Shown piece by piece: positions 1-7,261 of a stretch of 12,035 nt of DNA. The notes beneath the pieces were generated by a model that searched no databases, was not told the DNA's origin, and saw only the letters and a list, made by a program, of their open reading frames with translations. The first letter of the stretch is position 1; every line of letters begins with the position of its first letter. The stretch is taken from the NCBI RefSeq assembly GCF_030651745.1, contig NZ_JAUSCC010000125.1, positions 1-12,035 of the forward strand. The letters run 5' to 3'. The translations under genes and the position numbers were made by a program. Source of the DNA: Methylophaga sp. (GTDB taxonomy: Bacteria > Pseudomonadota > Gammaproteobacteria > Nitrosococcales > Methylophagaceae).

Positions 1-570
1 TAATTGATTCCGGATTTTTCTCAGCGAATAACCAATAATTGGCAGATATTGATAAAAGCCATCAACGCCATCCCAAAAATCCTGATGCAGGATAATTTTG
101 CCATCCTTATCAAAGCGTAATTGACTGATGCCTATCGATTCACTATCTATTTTTTTACCCATAACTGAAAACTGCATTCGCATCACCCAGCGTACATAGA
201 CATCCTGTTTACTTAGCGCGATATCCTCAATCTGCACCTCAAGACGTTCCACTTGTTGGCCAGTCTGCTGCATGTATTCAATCAACTCGTTTCTATCGGT
301 GATGGTGCGGAAGGTGTCGTTGAAATAGAGGGTTTCGGCGTAGGTTTCGTTAATAATGGATGCCACATCGCCGTGCTGGACCTGATTGAATACCTCAATA
401 AAACCTTTTACAGCTTCGGCATCGTTTAACGGGGCAGAACCCTCGACAGAGAGAGCTTTTCGATAATCGTCTAGATAGGCGCTTTGCATAGTGCTACCGC
501 TACAGGCTGTTAATAACATTAAAAACGGTAATAACCACGATAACCTCGGTTGATTGCTTTTTCTGAGCAT
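1..570 (-). CDS. SnoaL/NTF2-like lipoprotein (partial, open at left edge)
   Basis: Reading the minus strand from the ATG at 570-568 gives 190 uninterrupted codons to the window edge with no stop. The N-terminus is a lipoprotein signal: Arg/Lys-rich start, hydrophobic stretch at about residues 12-20, and lipobox L20-T21-A22-C23, so the mature protein should be lipid-anchored at Cys23. The rest fits the SnoaL-like/NTF2 fold often annotated as nuclear transport factor 2 family protein: YFNDTFRT near the middle, then GISQLRFD and HQDFWDG, and LPIIGYSLRKI near the end, so only a few residues are probably missing. A GGAAAA ribosome site precedes the ATG by six bases. It is divergent from the lipid operon; homologues commonly accompany the flavoprotein/DUF1365/CFA genes. 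A role in membrane-lipid modification or lipid binding is inferred; no reaction is known to me. Confidence 0.85.
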   Translation of the reverse strand, partial: MLRKSNQPRLSWLLPFLMLLTACSGSTMQSAYLDDYRKALSVEGSAPLNDAEAVKGFIEVFNQVQHGDVASIINETYAETLYFNDTFRTITDRNELIEYMQQTGQQVERLEVQIEDIALSKQDVYVRWVMRMQFSVMGKKIDSESIGISQLRFDKDGKIILHQDFWDGVDGFYQYLPIIGYSLRKIRNQL

Positions 571-584
571 GGTGACTTTTCCGT

Positions 585-669
585 TTCACTATTTGGCGTA
601 GTTCATCAAAACGTATCGCTTGTGAAAACGGGGTGAAGAGTGCTTAGCAATTCTTCACATGCAATTCAC
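585..669. promoter_or_regulatory. Symmetric GTGAA/TTCAC half-site cluster in divergent promoter region
   Basis: Five copies of GTGAA or its complement TTCAC occur here: TTCAC 585-589, GTGAA 622-626, GTGAA 633-637, TTCAC 654-658 and TTCAC 665-669. The two GTGAA copies have an 11-bp period, as do the last two TTCAC copies, and both pairs share one symmetry centre at 645.5. The inner arms extend to 7 bp (GTGAAGA 633-639 and TCTTCAC 652-658). Direct repeats at an 11-bp period are typical of OmpR/PhoB-family regulators, and TTTTCAC-type sites recall the ColR box. It lies between the lipoprotein and desaturase genes and could control both. The binding protein is inferred; I found no convincing sigma-70 promoter hexamers here. 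Confidence 0.6.
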
Positions 670-711
670 GCTTTGCTGACTAAGCTCATCACATCGAAAA
701 AGAGATACTTC

Positions 712-1644
712 ATGAAATCAATTCGAAAATGGTTTGACAATGGTGAGACCAATTTTTCCGCTGAGTCTGTTTATACTGAAGATGCCGGCATTGACTGGCT
801 GAGAGTAGTCCCGTTCATTGTGTTGCATCTGGCTTGTCTGGCGGTATTGGTTGTTGGCGTTTCTACGGTGGCGGTTGTTACTGCTGTTGTTTTATATCTG
901 GTCAGAATGTTTGCCATTACTGCGTTTTATCACCGGTATTTTGCACATAAATCCTTTAAAACTTCGCGCCCAGTACAGTTTTTGTTTGCGTTAATAGGTG
1001 CAAGTGCCACTCAACGTGGGCCATTATGGTGGGCTGCCCATCATCGGCAACATCATCGTCACGCTGATCAGGCAGCCGATCCGCATTCGCCAAAACAGGG
1101 TTTTTTATGGAGTCATATGGGGTGGTTTTTGTCAGGCAAACATTACCGGGCAGATTATAAGTTGGTTCCGGATTGGCAACGTTTTGCCGAATTACGTTGG
1201 CTGGATCGCTTTGATCTGATGGTTCCGGTTTTGCTGGCGATAGTATTATTTATCAGTGGAGTTTTGCTGGAGAAATTTGCTCCGGGCCTCGGCACTAACG
1301 GTTGGCAAATGCTGGTGTGGGGGTATTTTATTTCAACGGTGGTGTTATTGCATGCCACGCTGCTTATCAATTCCCTGGCACATCGTGTCGGGAAAAAACG
1401 TTATCAAACCGGCGATGAGAGTCGCAATAATTTTGTTCTGGCATTGCTTACACTTGGCGAGGGCTGGCACAACAATCACCATCATTATCCGGTTTCTGCC
1501 AGACAAGGATTTTATTGGTGGGAAGTCGATTTCAGCTATTACGTTTTAAAACTTATGCGGAAGTCTGGACTGATATGGGACGTTAAAACTGTTCCACTGC
1601 ACAAACGTGAAAGCAAGAAGATCCTGTCAGAGGCATCTGTATGA
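712..1644 (+). CDS. Acyl-CoA/acyl-lipid delta-9-type fatty acid desaturase
   Basis: A membrane di-iron desaturase that should insert a cis double bond into a saturated acyl chain using O2 and an electron donor. From ATG 712 it is 310 aa. The three histidine boxes of the DesC/stearoyl-CoA desaturase family are intact: HRYFAH (74-79), HRQHH (111-115) and HNNHH (253-257), with NSLAH (220-224) as the extra conserved segment. Hydrophobic membrane stretches lie at about 32-70 and 168-220. A longer reading from a GTG at 640 is possible, but it would add 24 poorly conserved-looking residues and run through the regulatory repeats at 654-669; the ATG with AAGAGA upstream is preferred. First gene of the operon; its TGA overlaps the next ATG (ATGA, 1641-1644). 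It probably supplies the unsaturated chains modified by the downstream enzymes. The regiospecificity is inferred. Confidence 0.88.
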   Translation: MKSIRKWFDNGETNFSAESVYTEDAGIDWLRVVPFIVLHLACLAVLVVGVSTVAVVTAVVLYLVRMFAITAFYHRYFAHKSFKTSRPVQFLFALIGASATQRGPLWWAAHHRQHHRHADQAADPHSPKQGFLWSHMGWFLSGKHYRADYKLVPDWQRFAELRWLDRFDLMVPVLLAIVLFISGVLLEKFAPGLGTNGWQMLVWGYFISTVVLLHATLLINSLAHRVGKKRYQTGDESRNNFVLALLTLGEGWHNNHHHYPVSARQGFYWWEVDFSYYVLKLMRKSGLIWDVKTVPLHKRESKKILSEASV

Positions 1645-2903
1645 AAATTGCAGTTGTCGGGGCCGGTATTTCCGGTTTAACTTCGGCGTATTACCTGGCA
1701 AAACGCCACGAGGTGACGGTATTTGAAGCCAGTAATTACCTGGGGGGGCACACCGATACGCATTCAGTTGAAGTTGCTGGCAAAACTTTTAATGTGGATA
1801 CCGGCTTCATCGTTTTTAACGAACAAAATTACCCCAACTTCAGCCAGCTTTTAGCTGAACTAGGCGTGGATAGTCAGCCGACAGCAATGAGCTTTAGTGT
1901 CAGCAATGCCAAGTCAGGTTTGGAATATAACGCAACTGATTTGAATAAATTATTCTGTCAGCGACGTAATTTGTTTAACCCACGCTTTTATCGAATGCTC
2001 TGGGATCTGGTGCGCTTTTATCGTGAAGCGCCTTCATTGTTAAACGAAGACGATGATGGTTTAACGCTAGGCCAATATCTGACGATCAATAATTACAGTG
2101 ATATTTTCATTAACGATCATTTGCTGCCGATGGCCTGTGCCTTGTGGTCGGGGCCGAGTCTGTCAGTGGTCGATTTCCCGGCACATTATTTTATTCGTTT
2201 TATGCATAACCATCGTATGTTATCGCTGACAAATCGGCCTCAATGGCGGGTGGTTAAAGGTGGTTCCAAATCCTATGTTGATGCGCTGGTGAGAAGGAGC
2301 GATGCCGAATTTATAACGGGTTCGCCGGTGCACCGTATCGAGCGACACCAACATGGTGTAACCCTGACGGTAAATGGTGAAAAACGTCATTTTGATAAAG
2401 TCATTATTGCGGCTCATGCTGATCAGGCATTACGTATGCTGGATCAGCCCAGTGAAACGGAAGTTGCTGTGTTGGGCGGTATAGGCTTTCAGGAAAATGA
2501 AATGCATCTGCATACCGATAAAAAATTACTGCCCAAAAATCCTCAGGCATGGGCCAGCTGGAATGTGCGGGTCGGCGCTGAACTGCAGCAGCAATGTACG
2601 GTGAGTTATCACATGAATACGCTGCAAAGTCTGAATTCTTCTGAGCAGCTGATTGTTTCACTGAACTCAGAATATTTAATCGATCCGAAAAAAGTGCTGG
2701 TGCATCGTCGTTATGCCCATCCAATTTATAACCTGTCGACCTTGAATGCCCAGCGTCGCTGGCATGAAGTAACGGATTTACAGCATACCTTTTATTGTGG
2801 TGCATATTGGGGTTGGGGGTTTCATGAAGACGGTGTAAAAAGTGCCCTGCGGGTTATTGATGCGCTTGAACATTCTCAGCAAGGGGTTGCTGATGTTGCC
2901 TGA
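1641..2903 (+). CDS. FAD-dependent amine-oxidase-family oxidoreductase
   Basis: A 420-aa flavoprotein of the NAD/FAD-binding amine oxidase family. The N-terminal dinucleotide-binding fold is clear: VVGAGISG with glycines at 7, 9 and 12, acidic E29 at the end of the second strand, then GGH at 35-37, typical for FAD-binding. The C-terminus carries the second FAD contact region, YCGAYWGWGFHEDG at about 387-400. No signal peptide or membrane span is evident. An AGAGG site precedes the ATG, which overlaps the desaturase stop by four bases. Homologues sit beside DUF1365 and CFA-synthase genes in singlet-oxygen regulons and are often labelled cyclopropane/cyclopropene fatty acid synthesis proteins. 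The likely job is dehydrogenation or oxygenation of a methylated phospholipid acyl chain; true amine oxidation is unlikely in this context. Family confident, substrate inferred. Confidence 0.85.
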   Translation: MKIAVVGAGISGLTSAYYLAKRHEVTVFEASNYLGGHTDTHSVEVAGKTFNVDTGFIVFNEQNYPNFSQLLAELGVDSQPTAMSFSVSNAKSGLEYNATDLNKLFCQRRNLFNPRFYRMLWDLVRFYREAPSLLNEDDDGLTLGQYLTINNYSDIFINDHLLPMACALWSGPSLSVVDFPAHYFIRFMHNHRMLSLTNRPQWRVVKGGSKSYVDALVRRSDAEFITGSPVHRIERHQHGVTLTVNGEKRHFDKVIIAAHADQALRMLDQPSETEVAVLGGIGFQENEMHLHTDKKLLPKNPQAWASWNVRVGAELQQQCTVSYHMNTLQSLNSSEQLIVSLNSEYLIDPKKVLVHRRYAHPIYNLSTLNAQRRWHEVTDLQHTFYCGAYWGWGFHEDGVKSALRVIDALEHSQQGVADVA

Positions 2904-3681
2904 TGGTATTTATCGCGGCTGGGTGCATCATCAGCGGCATTTGCCGAAGAACCATGAGTTTCAGTATCCATTAGCCATGCTGATGCTCGATCTGGATGAG
3001 TTGCAGACACATTTTAAACGCTCACGATTCTGGTCTTTGGAACGATTCAATCTGATTAGTTTTTATCGCAAGGATTATCTGCAATCCGAACAGGCTGATT
3101 TGAAACAGGCGGTTGTGGAATTAATCCAGCAACGCAGTGGTGAATCATTCTCCGGCAAAGTAAAGATCCTTACCCATCCCCGATATCTGGGGTTTATTTT
3201 TAATCCGGTGACATTTTATTTCTGTTTCGAGCAGGAGCAACTCGCGTTTATTGTCGCTGAAATTAACAATACACCGTGGAATGAGCGCTATGCCTATGTG
3301 CTGAAAGTTGATCAGCAGAAAACTCAACCATGGAGTTTTGATTTTGATAAGCAATTCCATATCTCACCGTTTATGCCGATGGATATTCAGTATCAATGGC
3401 GTTTTCAGTTGGATAACGATGCCATCAATATCAATATGGTGTTATTGCGTGAGGGTGAACGGCAGTTTGATGCGACGCTACATGCGGATTTTCAGCCGAT
3501 GACTGCCAAGTCCATGCGCTGGTTACCGATTCGTTATCCACTGCAGACACTCAGGGTAGTGCTTCGTATTTACTGGCAGGCATTACGCTTATGGGGAAAA
3601 CATACCCCATCATTCAGTCATCCGGATCAACAAGCTGAAATTGTGACCCAACCCGTTATATCTCAGGGAGATGATAAATGA
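2893..3681 (+). CDS. DUF1365 family protein
   Basis: A 262-aa protein with the hallmarks of DUF1365: FNPVTFYFC at 103-111, EINNTPWNER at 123-132, and KQFHISPFMPMD at 153-164. No signal peptide is seen; there is a basic, amphipathic C-terminal segment at about 209-235. The ATG at 2893 is chosen because the family motif (GIYRGWVHHQRH) begins right after it and AAGGGG lies at a good distance upstream; a frame extension back to 2842 would only re-read the end of the preceding gene. It overlaps the flavoprotein gene by 11 bp and the next gene by 4 bp, implying translational coupling. The family has no established general reaction known to me, but it nearly always travels with the flavoprotein and CFA-like genes, so a step in acyl-chain modification is inferred. 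Confidence 0.85.
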   Translation: MLPDGIYRGWVHHQRHLPKNHEFQYPLAMLMLDLDELQTHFKRSRFWSLERFNLISFYRKDYLQSEQADLKQAVVELIQQRSGESFSGKVKILTHPRYLGFIFNPVTFYFCFEQEQLAFIVAEINNTPWNERYAYVLKVDQQKTQPWSFDFDKQFHISPFMPMDIQYQWRFQLDNDAININMVLLREGERQFDATLHADFQPMTAKSMRWLPIRYPLQTLRVVLRIYWQALRLWGKHTPSFSHPDQQAEIVTQPVISQGDDK

Positions 3682-4940
3682 GTAAATCGGCCATTATTGA
3701 AACGCAAAATGGCAAAATCAGCCGGTTGTCGAAACTCTATGAAAAAGCGGTTATCCGTCAACTGAGCAGAATTCAGAAAGGCTGTATTCATTTACATACA
3801 GCAGGTGAAGTTTATGAATTGGGTGACTCTCACGCCGATTTGTCAGTCACGTTGACTGTCTATGATCGGCAATTTTTTGAGTCTGTTGTACAAGGCGGTA
3901 GTGTCGGTGCAGCAGAGTCGTATATGCAGGGTGACTGGCATTGCAGCGATTTAACGGCTTTGGTACGAATTCTGGTACGTAATCAGTCATTGACCGATGA
4001 GCTGGAACAAGGCTTTGCCAGAATTACCGGTGCCTTACTTAAAGGTTTTCATTGGCTCAATCGCAATAGTCGAAGTGGCAGTCGCAAAAATATTGCGGCA
4101 CATTACGATTTGGGTAATTCGTTATTTGAATTGTTTCTTGATAAAGACTGGATGATGTATTCCTCGGGACTTTATTACACCGGCAATGAAACACTGGAAA
4201 CCGCGCAACAGCAAAAACTGGCGAGATTGTGTGACAAGCTGGATTTACAACCGACAGATCATCTACTGGAAATTGGCACTGGCTGGGGTGGTTGCGCATT
4301 ATTTGCTGCGCAACATTATGGTTGCAAAGTCACCACCACAACGATTTCCAGACAGCAATATGACTATGCTGTGCAACGGGTGAATAAAGCGGGTCTGTCC
4401 AATCAAATAACGGTTTTGCTAGACGATTACCGCGATCTGCAAGGGCAATATGACAAGCTGATTTCGATTGAGATGGTTGAAGCCGTTGGTCATCACTATA
4501 TCGATAATTACTTTCAGCGTTGTGCCGACTTATTAACCCCAGACGGCTTAGCCATTATTCAAGCGATTACACTGGAAGATCATCGCTATAAACAAGCGGT
4601 CAAATCTGTCGATTTTATTAAGCGTTATATTTTCCCTGGCAGTTTTATCCCCAGTGTCACTGTGCTGAGTAATGCGGCGGCAAAAGCCAAACTCAAGCTC
4701 ACCAGTCTGGAAGATATCGGACCAAGTTATGCCATAACGTTGGCAACCTGGCGTGAACGTTTTATGGGCTCATTAGATAAAGTCCGTGCTATGGGCTATC
4801 CAGATTCGTTTATTCGAATGTGGGAGTTTTATCTGTGTTACTGCGAAGGTGGTTTTGCTGAACGCAGTATCAGTGACGTGCATTTGTTATTCAGTAAAGC
4901 CGATAATCGCCGAGCGCAGTGGTGTCCAGCGTATGCCTGA
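3678..4940 (+). CDS. Cyclopropane-fatty-acyl-phospholipid synthase family methyltransferase, active site altered
   Basis: A 420-aa SAM-dependent enzyme of the CFA synthase family (E. coli Cfa is 382 aa), predicted to add a SAM-derived methyl carbon to a double bond in a phospholipid acyl chain. The AHYDLGN segment (141-147), SAM-binding EIGTGWGG (198-205), IEMVEAVG (264-271) and KRYIFPG (315-321) are present. Aligning by eye to E. coli Cfa, E239 and Y317 are kept (E268, Y351), I268 is kept (I297), but C139 becomes S163 and H266 becomes Q295. Those residues help hold the bicarbonate used in ring closure, so the product may be methylene- or methyl-branched and not a cyclopropane. AGGGAG precedes the ATG, which overlaps the DUF1365 stop by 4 bp. 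The family is certain, the exact product is not. Confidence 0.88.
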   Translation: MSKSAIIETQNGKISRLSKLYEKAVIRQLSRIQKGCIHLHTAGEVYELGDSHADLSVTLTVYDRQFFESVVQGGSVGAAESYMQGDWHCSDLTALVRILVRNQSLTDELEQGFARITGALLKGFHWLNRNSRSGSRKNIAAHYDLGNSLFELFLDKDWMMYSSGLYYTGNETLETAQQQKLARLCDKLDLQPTDHLLEIGTGWGGCALFAAQHYGCKVTTTTISRQQYDYAVQRVNKAGLSNQITVLLDDYRDLQGQYDKLISIEMVEAVGHHYIDNYFQRCADLLTPDGLAIIQAITLEDHRYKQAVKSVDFIKRYIFPGSFIPSVTVLSNAAAKAKLKLTSLEDIGPSYAITLATWRERFMGSLDKVRAMGYPDSFIRMWEFYLCYCEGGFAERSISDVHLLFSKADNRRAQWCPAYA

Positions 4941-5475
4941 TCGGCTGACTATCCTTAATTTTGTACTGTTTCAAATCGGTTGGTTTGTCTGCGTTTTAAG
5001 TGGCGCCGCCCAGTTAAACTCACCGGCAGTGATATTTACTGCTGTTTTTTTGATCATTCATTTCCGCTTTTATCCCTGGAAACAGACGGATTACAAATTG
5101 GTGCTGGCGGCGATTTTGATTGGTTTGGTGCTCGATTCAAGCTGGTCCGCCTGGAGTTTAATGACGTATCAGGCACAAACAATTGAGCCAATTGCGCCAT
5201 GGTGGATTTGGTGTTTATGGATCAACTTTGCCTTAACGCTTAATCATTCAATGTCATGGTTATTAAAACGTCGTTTGCTGGCAGGACTCTTTTCAGCTAT
5301 TGCCAGTCCGGTTTCCTATTACGCTGGCAGTCGCTTGGGGGCATTGGATTGGCTGCAACCTGAAATACTGATTGTAGTTCTTGCGATCAGCTGGGGACTG
5401 GCCATTCCATTATTAATGACGCTGGCAATGCATTGGCGTCACCAAGAATCGGTAAAACAACATGCTGTGGTTTAG
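4933..5475 (+). CDS. DUF2878 family integral membrane protein
   Basis: A 180-aa hydrophobic protein with about five or six membrane spans (near residues 6-24, 30-46, 56-75, 88-106, 113-131 and 143-166). It matches the DUF2878 pattern: LVLDSSW at 65-71, PWWIWCLWINFALTLNHSMSWL at 89-110 in sense, and SPVSYYAGSRLGA at 125-137. The ATG at 4933 overlaps the previous stop by 8 bp and starts exactly where the family begins; an in-frame extension back to 4786 would be the out-of-frame reading of the methyltransferase. The upstream ribosome site is weak, so translation probably depends on coupling. The function is unknown; DUF2878 genes recur next to CFA, DUF1365 and amine-oxidase-like genes, which suggests a membrane partner in the same lipid pathway. 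Confidence 0.82.
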   Translation: MPDRLTILNFVLFQIGWFVCVLSGAAQLNSPAVIFTAVFLIIHFRFYPWKQTDYKLVLAAILIGLVLDSSWSAWSLMTYQAQTIEPIAPWWIWCLWINFALTLNHSMSWLLKRRLLAGLFSAIASPVSYYAGSRLGALDWLQPEILIVVLAISWGLAIPLLMTLAMHWRHQESVKQHAVV

Positions 5476-6226
5476 TCTTTTTATTGTATCTCTGGTTATG
5501 TTAGGTGGCTGGTTTTGGCAGCTACGCAGTAAAAATGCCGGCATTGTCGATGTGTTATGGGCATTTTCACTGAGCTTTTTAGCCTTATTTCATTTGCTGA
5601 CCAGTGATGGCTATCTGCCATTAAGCATCCTTGCCGCCATGATTATGCTGCTGTGGTATTTGAGATTAGGCCTTCATCTTGCCCGACGCGTATTGGGTGA
5701 AGATGAAGATGGCCGCTATAAATATCTGCGCCAATACTGGGGTAGTAAAACCAGTTTTTATCATTTTTTCTTTTTTCAGTTTCAGGCACTGCTGGCCTGG
5801 GGATTTGCTATTCCGGTGTGGTTTATCTGTCAGGGCCAGATTGAATCTTTGGGTATTGCCCAGTATGCCGGTCTGCTGGTTGCCATCATTGCGATTACCG
5901 GGGTAACGATTGCCGATAACCAATTAGCCGATTTCAAAACCGATCCCGATAACAAAGGTGAAGTCTGTGATACTGGCTTGTGGAAATATTCCAGACATCC
6001 CAATTACTTTTTTGAGTGGTTGCACTGGTTTGCCTATCCATTAATGGCGATTGGTATCGAACACGCAGCATGGCTATGGCTTGCACCGCTGGTGATGCTG
6101 TTATTTCTGTATTTCATTACCGGCATACCTTATACCGAACAACAGGCGATCCGCAGTCGTGGTGAAAAGTATCGCCGTTATCAACAAACAACCAGTGCAT
6201 TTATTCCCTGGAGGAAAAAAACATGA
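5462..6226 (+). CDS. DUF1295 family membrane protein (steroid 5-alpha-reductase-like)
   Basis: A 254-aa multi-span membrane protein of the DUF1295 / steroid 5-alpha-reductase C-terminal-like group. Seen motifs: DVLW (30-33), LRLGLHLARR (67-76), EDEDGRY (80-86), DNQL..FK (152-159), GLWKYSRHPNYF (172-183), TGIPYTE (220-226) and RGEKYRRYQ (233-241). The GLW..SRHPNYF segment is the region thought to bind NADPH in this superfamily. Roughly six hydrophobic spans are visible. It starts within the end of the DUF2878 gene (14-bp overlap) with only a weak ribosome site. A NADPH-dependent reduction of an unsaturated or methylene-containing acyl chain would fit the neighbours; this is inference, and a methyltransferase-like role as in isoprenylcysteine methyltransferase relatives cannot be excluded. 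Confidence 0.85.
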   Translation: MLWFSLFIVSLVMLGGWFWQLRSKNAGIVDVLWAFSLSFLALFHLLTSDGYLPLSILAAMIMLLWYLRLGLHLARRVLGEDEDGRYKYLRQYWGSKTSFYHFFFFQFQALLAWGFAIPVWFICQGQIESLGIAQYAGLLVAIIAITGVTIADNQLADFKTDPDNKGEVCDTGLWKYSRHPNYFFEWLHWFAYPLMAIGIEHAAWLWLAPLVMLLFLYFITGIPYTEQQAIRSRGEKYRRYQQTTSAFIPWRKKT

Positions 6227-7257
6227 GTTTGATCACTATCGCCGAAAAAGGCTTGGTCCCCGATCTGTTAATACGGGTCGGTATACGCAAGTTACTCAAA
6301 CAGCGTCTTCATGATGAAAATGCCTATGATCCGGAGGCGGCCAGTGAAATCAAAAACCAATGCATCGAGATGTTGCGTAACAGCCCGATTGCGATAGAAA
6401 CCCAGGCCGCCAATGAACAGCATTACGAAGTTCCGGCCGAGTTCTATCAGTTGGCTTTGGGTAAACATTTGAAATACAGCGGTTGCTGGTGGGATGACTA
6501 CACGTTGAATCTGGATCAGGCCGAAAAAGCTATGCTTGAGGTGTATATCGAACGTGGTGATTTCAAAAATGGTCAGGATATTCTTGAGTTAGGCTGTGGT
6601 TGGGGCTCATTGACGCTTTATCTGGCCCAGCGTTTCCCGTATTCGCGGATTACTGGCGTATCGAATTCAAACTCACAGCGTGAATACATTGAAAAGCAAG
6701 CGTTTGCTCGTGGCTTAACCAATATTCACATTATTACCTGTGATGTGAATGAGCTGGAACTTGATACACAATATGATCGAATCATGTCGATTGAAATGTT
6801 TGAACATATGCGTAATTACCAGCAACTGCTGGATAAAGTCAGCCGCTGGCTGAATGCTGAAGGCAAACTGTTTGTGCATATTTTCTGTCATCGCAGTGTG
6901 GTGTATCCGTTTGAAACCGAGGGTGATGACAATTGGATGGGCCGTTATTTCTTTACCGGTGGACTGATGCCTTCTGCCGATACTTTGTTGCATTTTCAGG
7001 ATGCATTGCAAATTGAAAAACAATGGCTGGTAAACGGTCAGCATTACCAGAAAACAGCCGAAGCCTGGCTGGACAACACCGATAAAAATGCTAAGCAGAT
7101 TAAAGCGTTATTTGATAAAACCTATGGTGAAGGCGAGGGCGCTATCTGGTTACAACGCTGGCGACTGTTCTTTATGGCCTGTGCCGAGTTATTCGGTTAT
7201 CGTGATGGTACCGAGTGGTTGGTGACACATTATTTATTCTCCAAACGGGTAAACTGA
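6223..7257 (+). CDS. CFA-superfamily SAM-dependent methyltransferase (second paralogue)
   Basis: A 344-aa class I methyltransferase related to CFA synthases and to plant coclaurine N-methyltransferase-like proteins. The SAM-binding motif is ELGCGWG (122-128). The equivalents of the E. coli Cfa catalytic Glu, His and Tyr appear as E194 (EMFEH), H219 (FVHIF) and Y275 (QHY); near the E. coli Cys position it has YSGCWW (85-90), with the Cys shifted by one. It is not a duplicate of the methyltransferase at 3678: the N-terminal domain is short and the post-motif sequence differs. Strong GGAGG at 6210-6214 lies 8 bases before the ATG, the best ribosome site in the operon, and the start overlaps the DUF1295 stop (ATGA). 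The substrate is probably another acyl-chain position or intermediate, but a small-molecule amine cannot be excluded. Confidence 0.83.
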   Translation: MSLITIAEKGLVPDLLIRVGIRKLLKQRLHDENAYDPEAASEIKNQCIEMLRNSPIAIETQAANEQHYEVPAEFYQLALGKHLKYSGCWWDDYTLNLDQAEKAMLEVYIERGDFKNGQDILELGCGWGSLTLYLAQRFPYSRITGVSNSNSQREYIEKQAFARGLTNIHIITCDVNELELDTQYDRIMSIEMFEHMRNYQQLLDKVSRWLNAEGKLFVHIFCHRSVVYPFETEGDDNWMGRYFFTGGLMPSADTLLHFQDALQIEKQWLVNGQHYQKTAEAWLDNTDKNAKQIKALFDKTYGEGEGAIWLQRWRLFFMACAELFGYRDGTEWLVTHYLFSKRVN

Positions 7258-7261
7258 GGTA

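Noticed and set aside
640..711. GTG-initiated 24-residue N-terminal extension of the desaturase
   Set aside because: It crosses the symmetric TTCAC operator repeats, and the ATG at 712 has a usable ribosome site and gives the expected N-terminus.
571..711. RpoE/ECF11-type promoter for the lipid operon
   Set aside because: These gene families are often under RpoE-ChrR, so I looked for TGATC-type -35 elements before the operon and found none; no RpoE or ChrR gene is in the window either.
2404..2805. Minus-strand open frame of 133 codons
   Set aside because: Lies wholly inside the flavoprotein gene, has no recognisable motif and no ribosome site; a shadow frame.
6715..7044. Minus-strand open frame of 109 codons
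   Set aside because: Fully antisense to the second methyltransferase and low-complexity; no family features.
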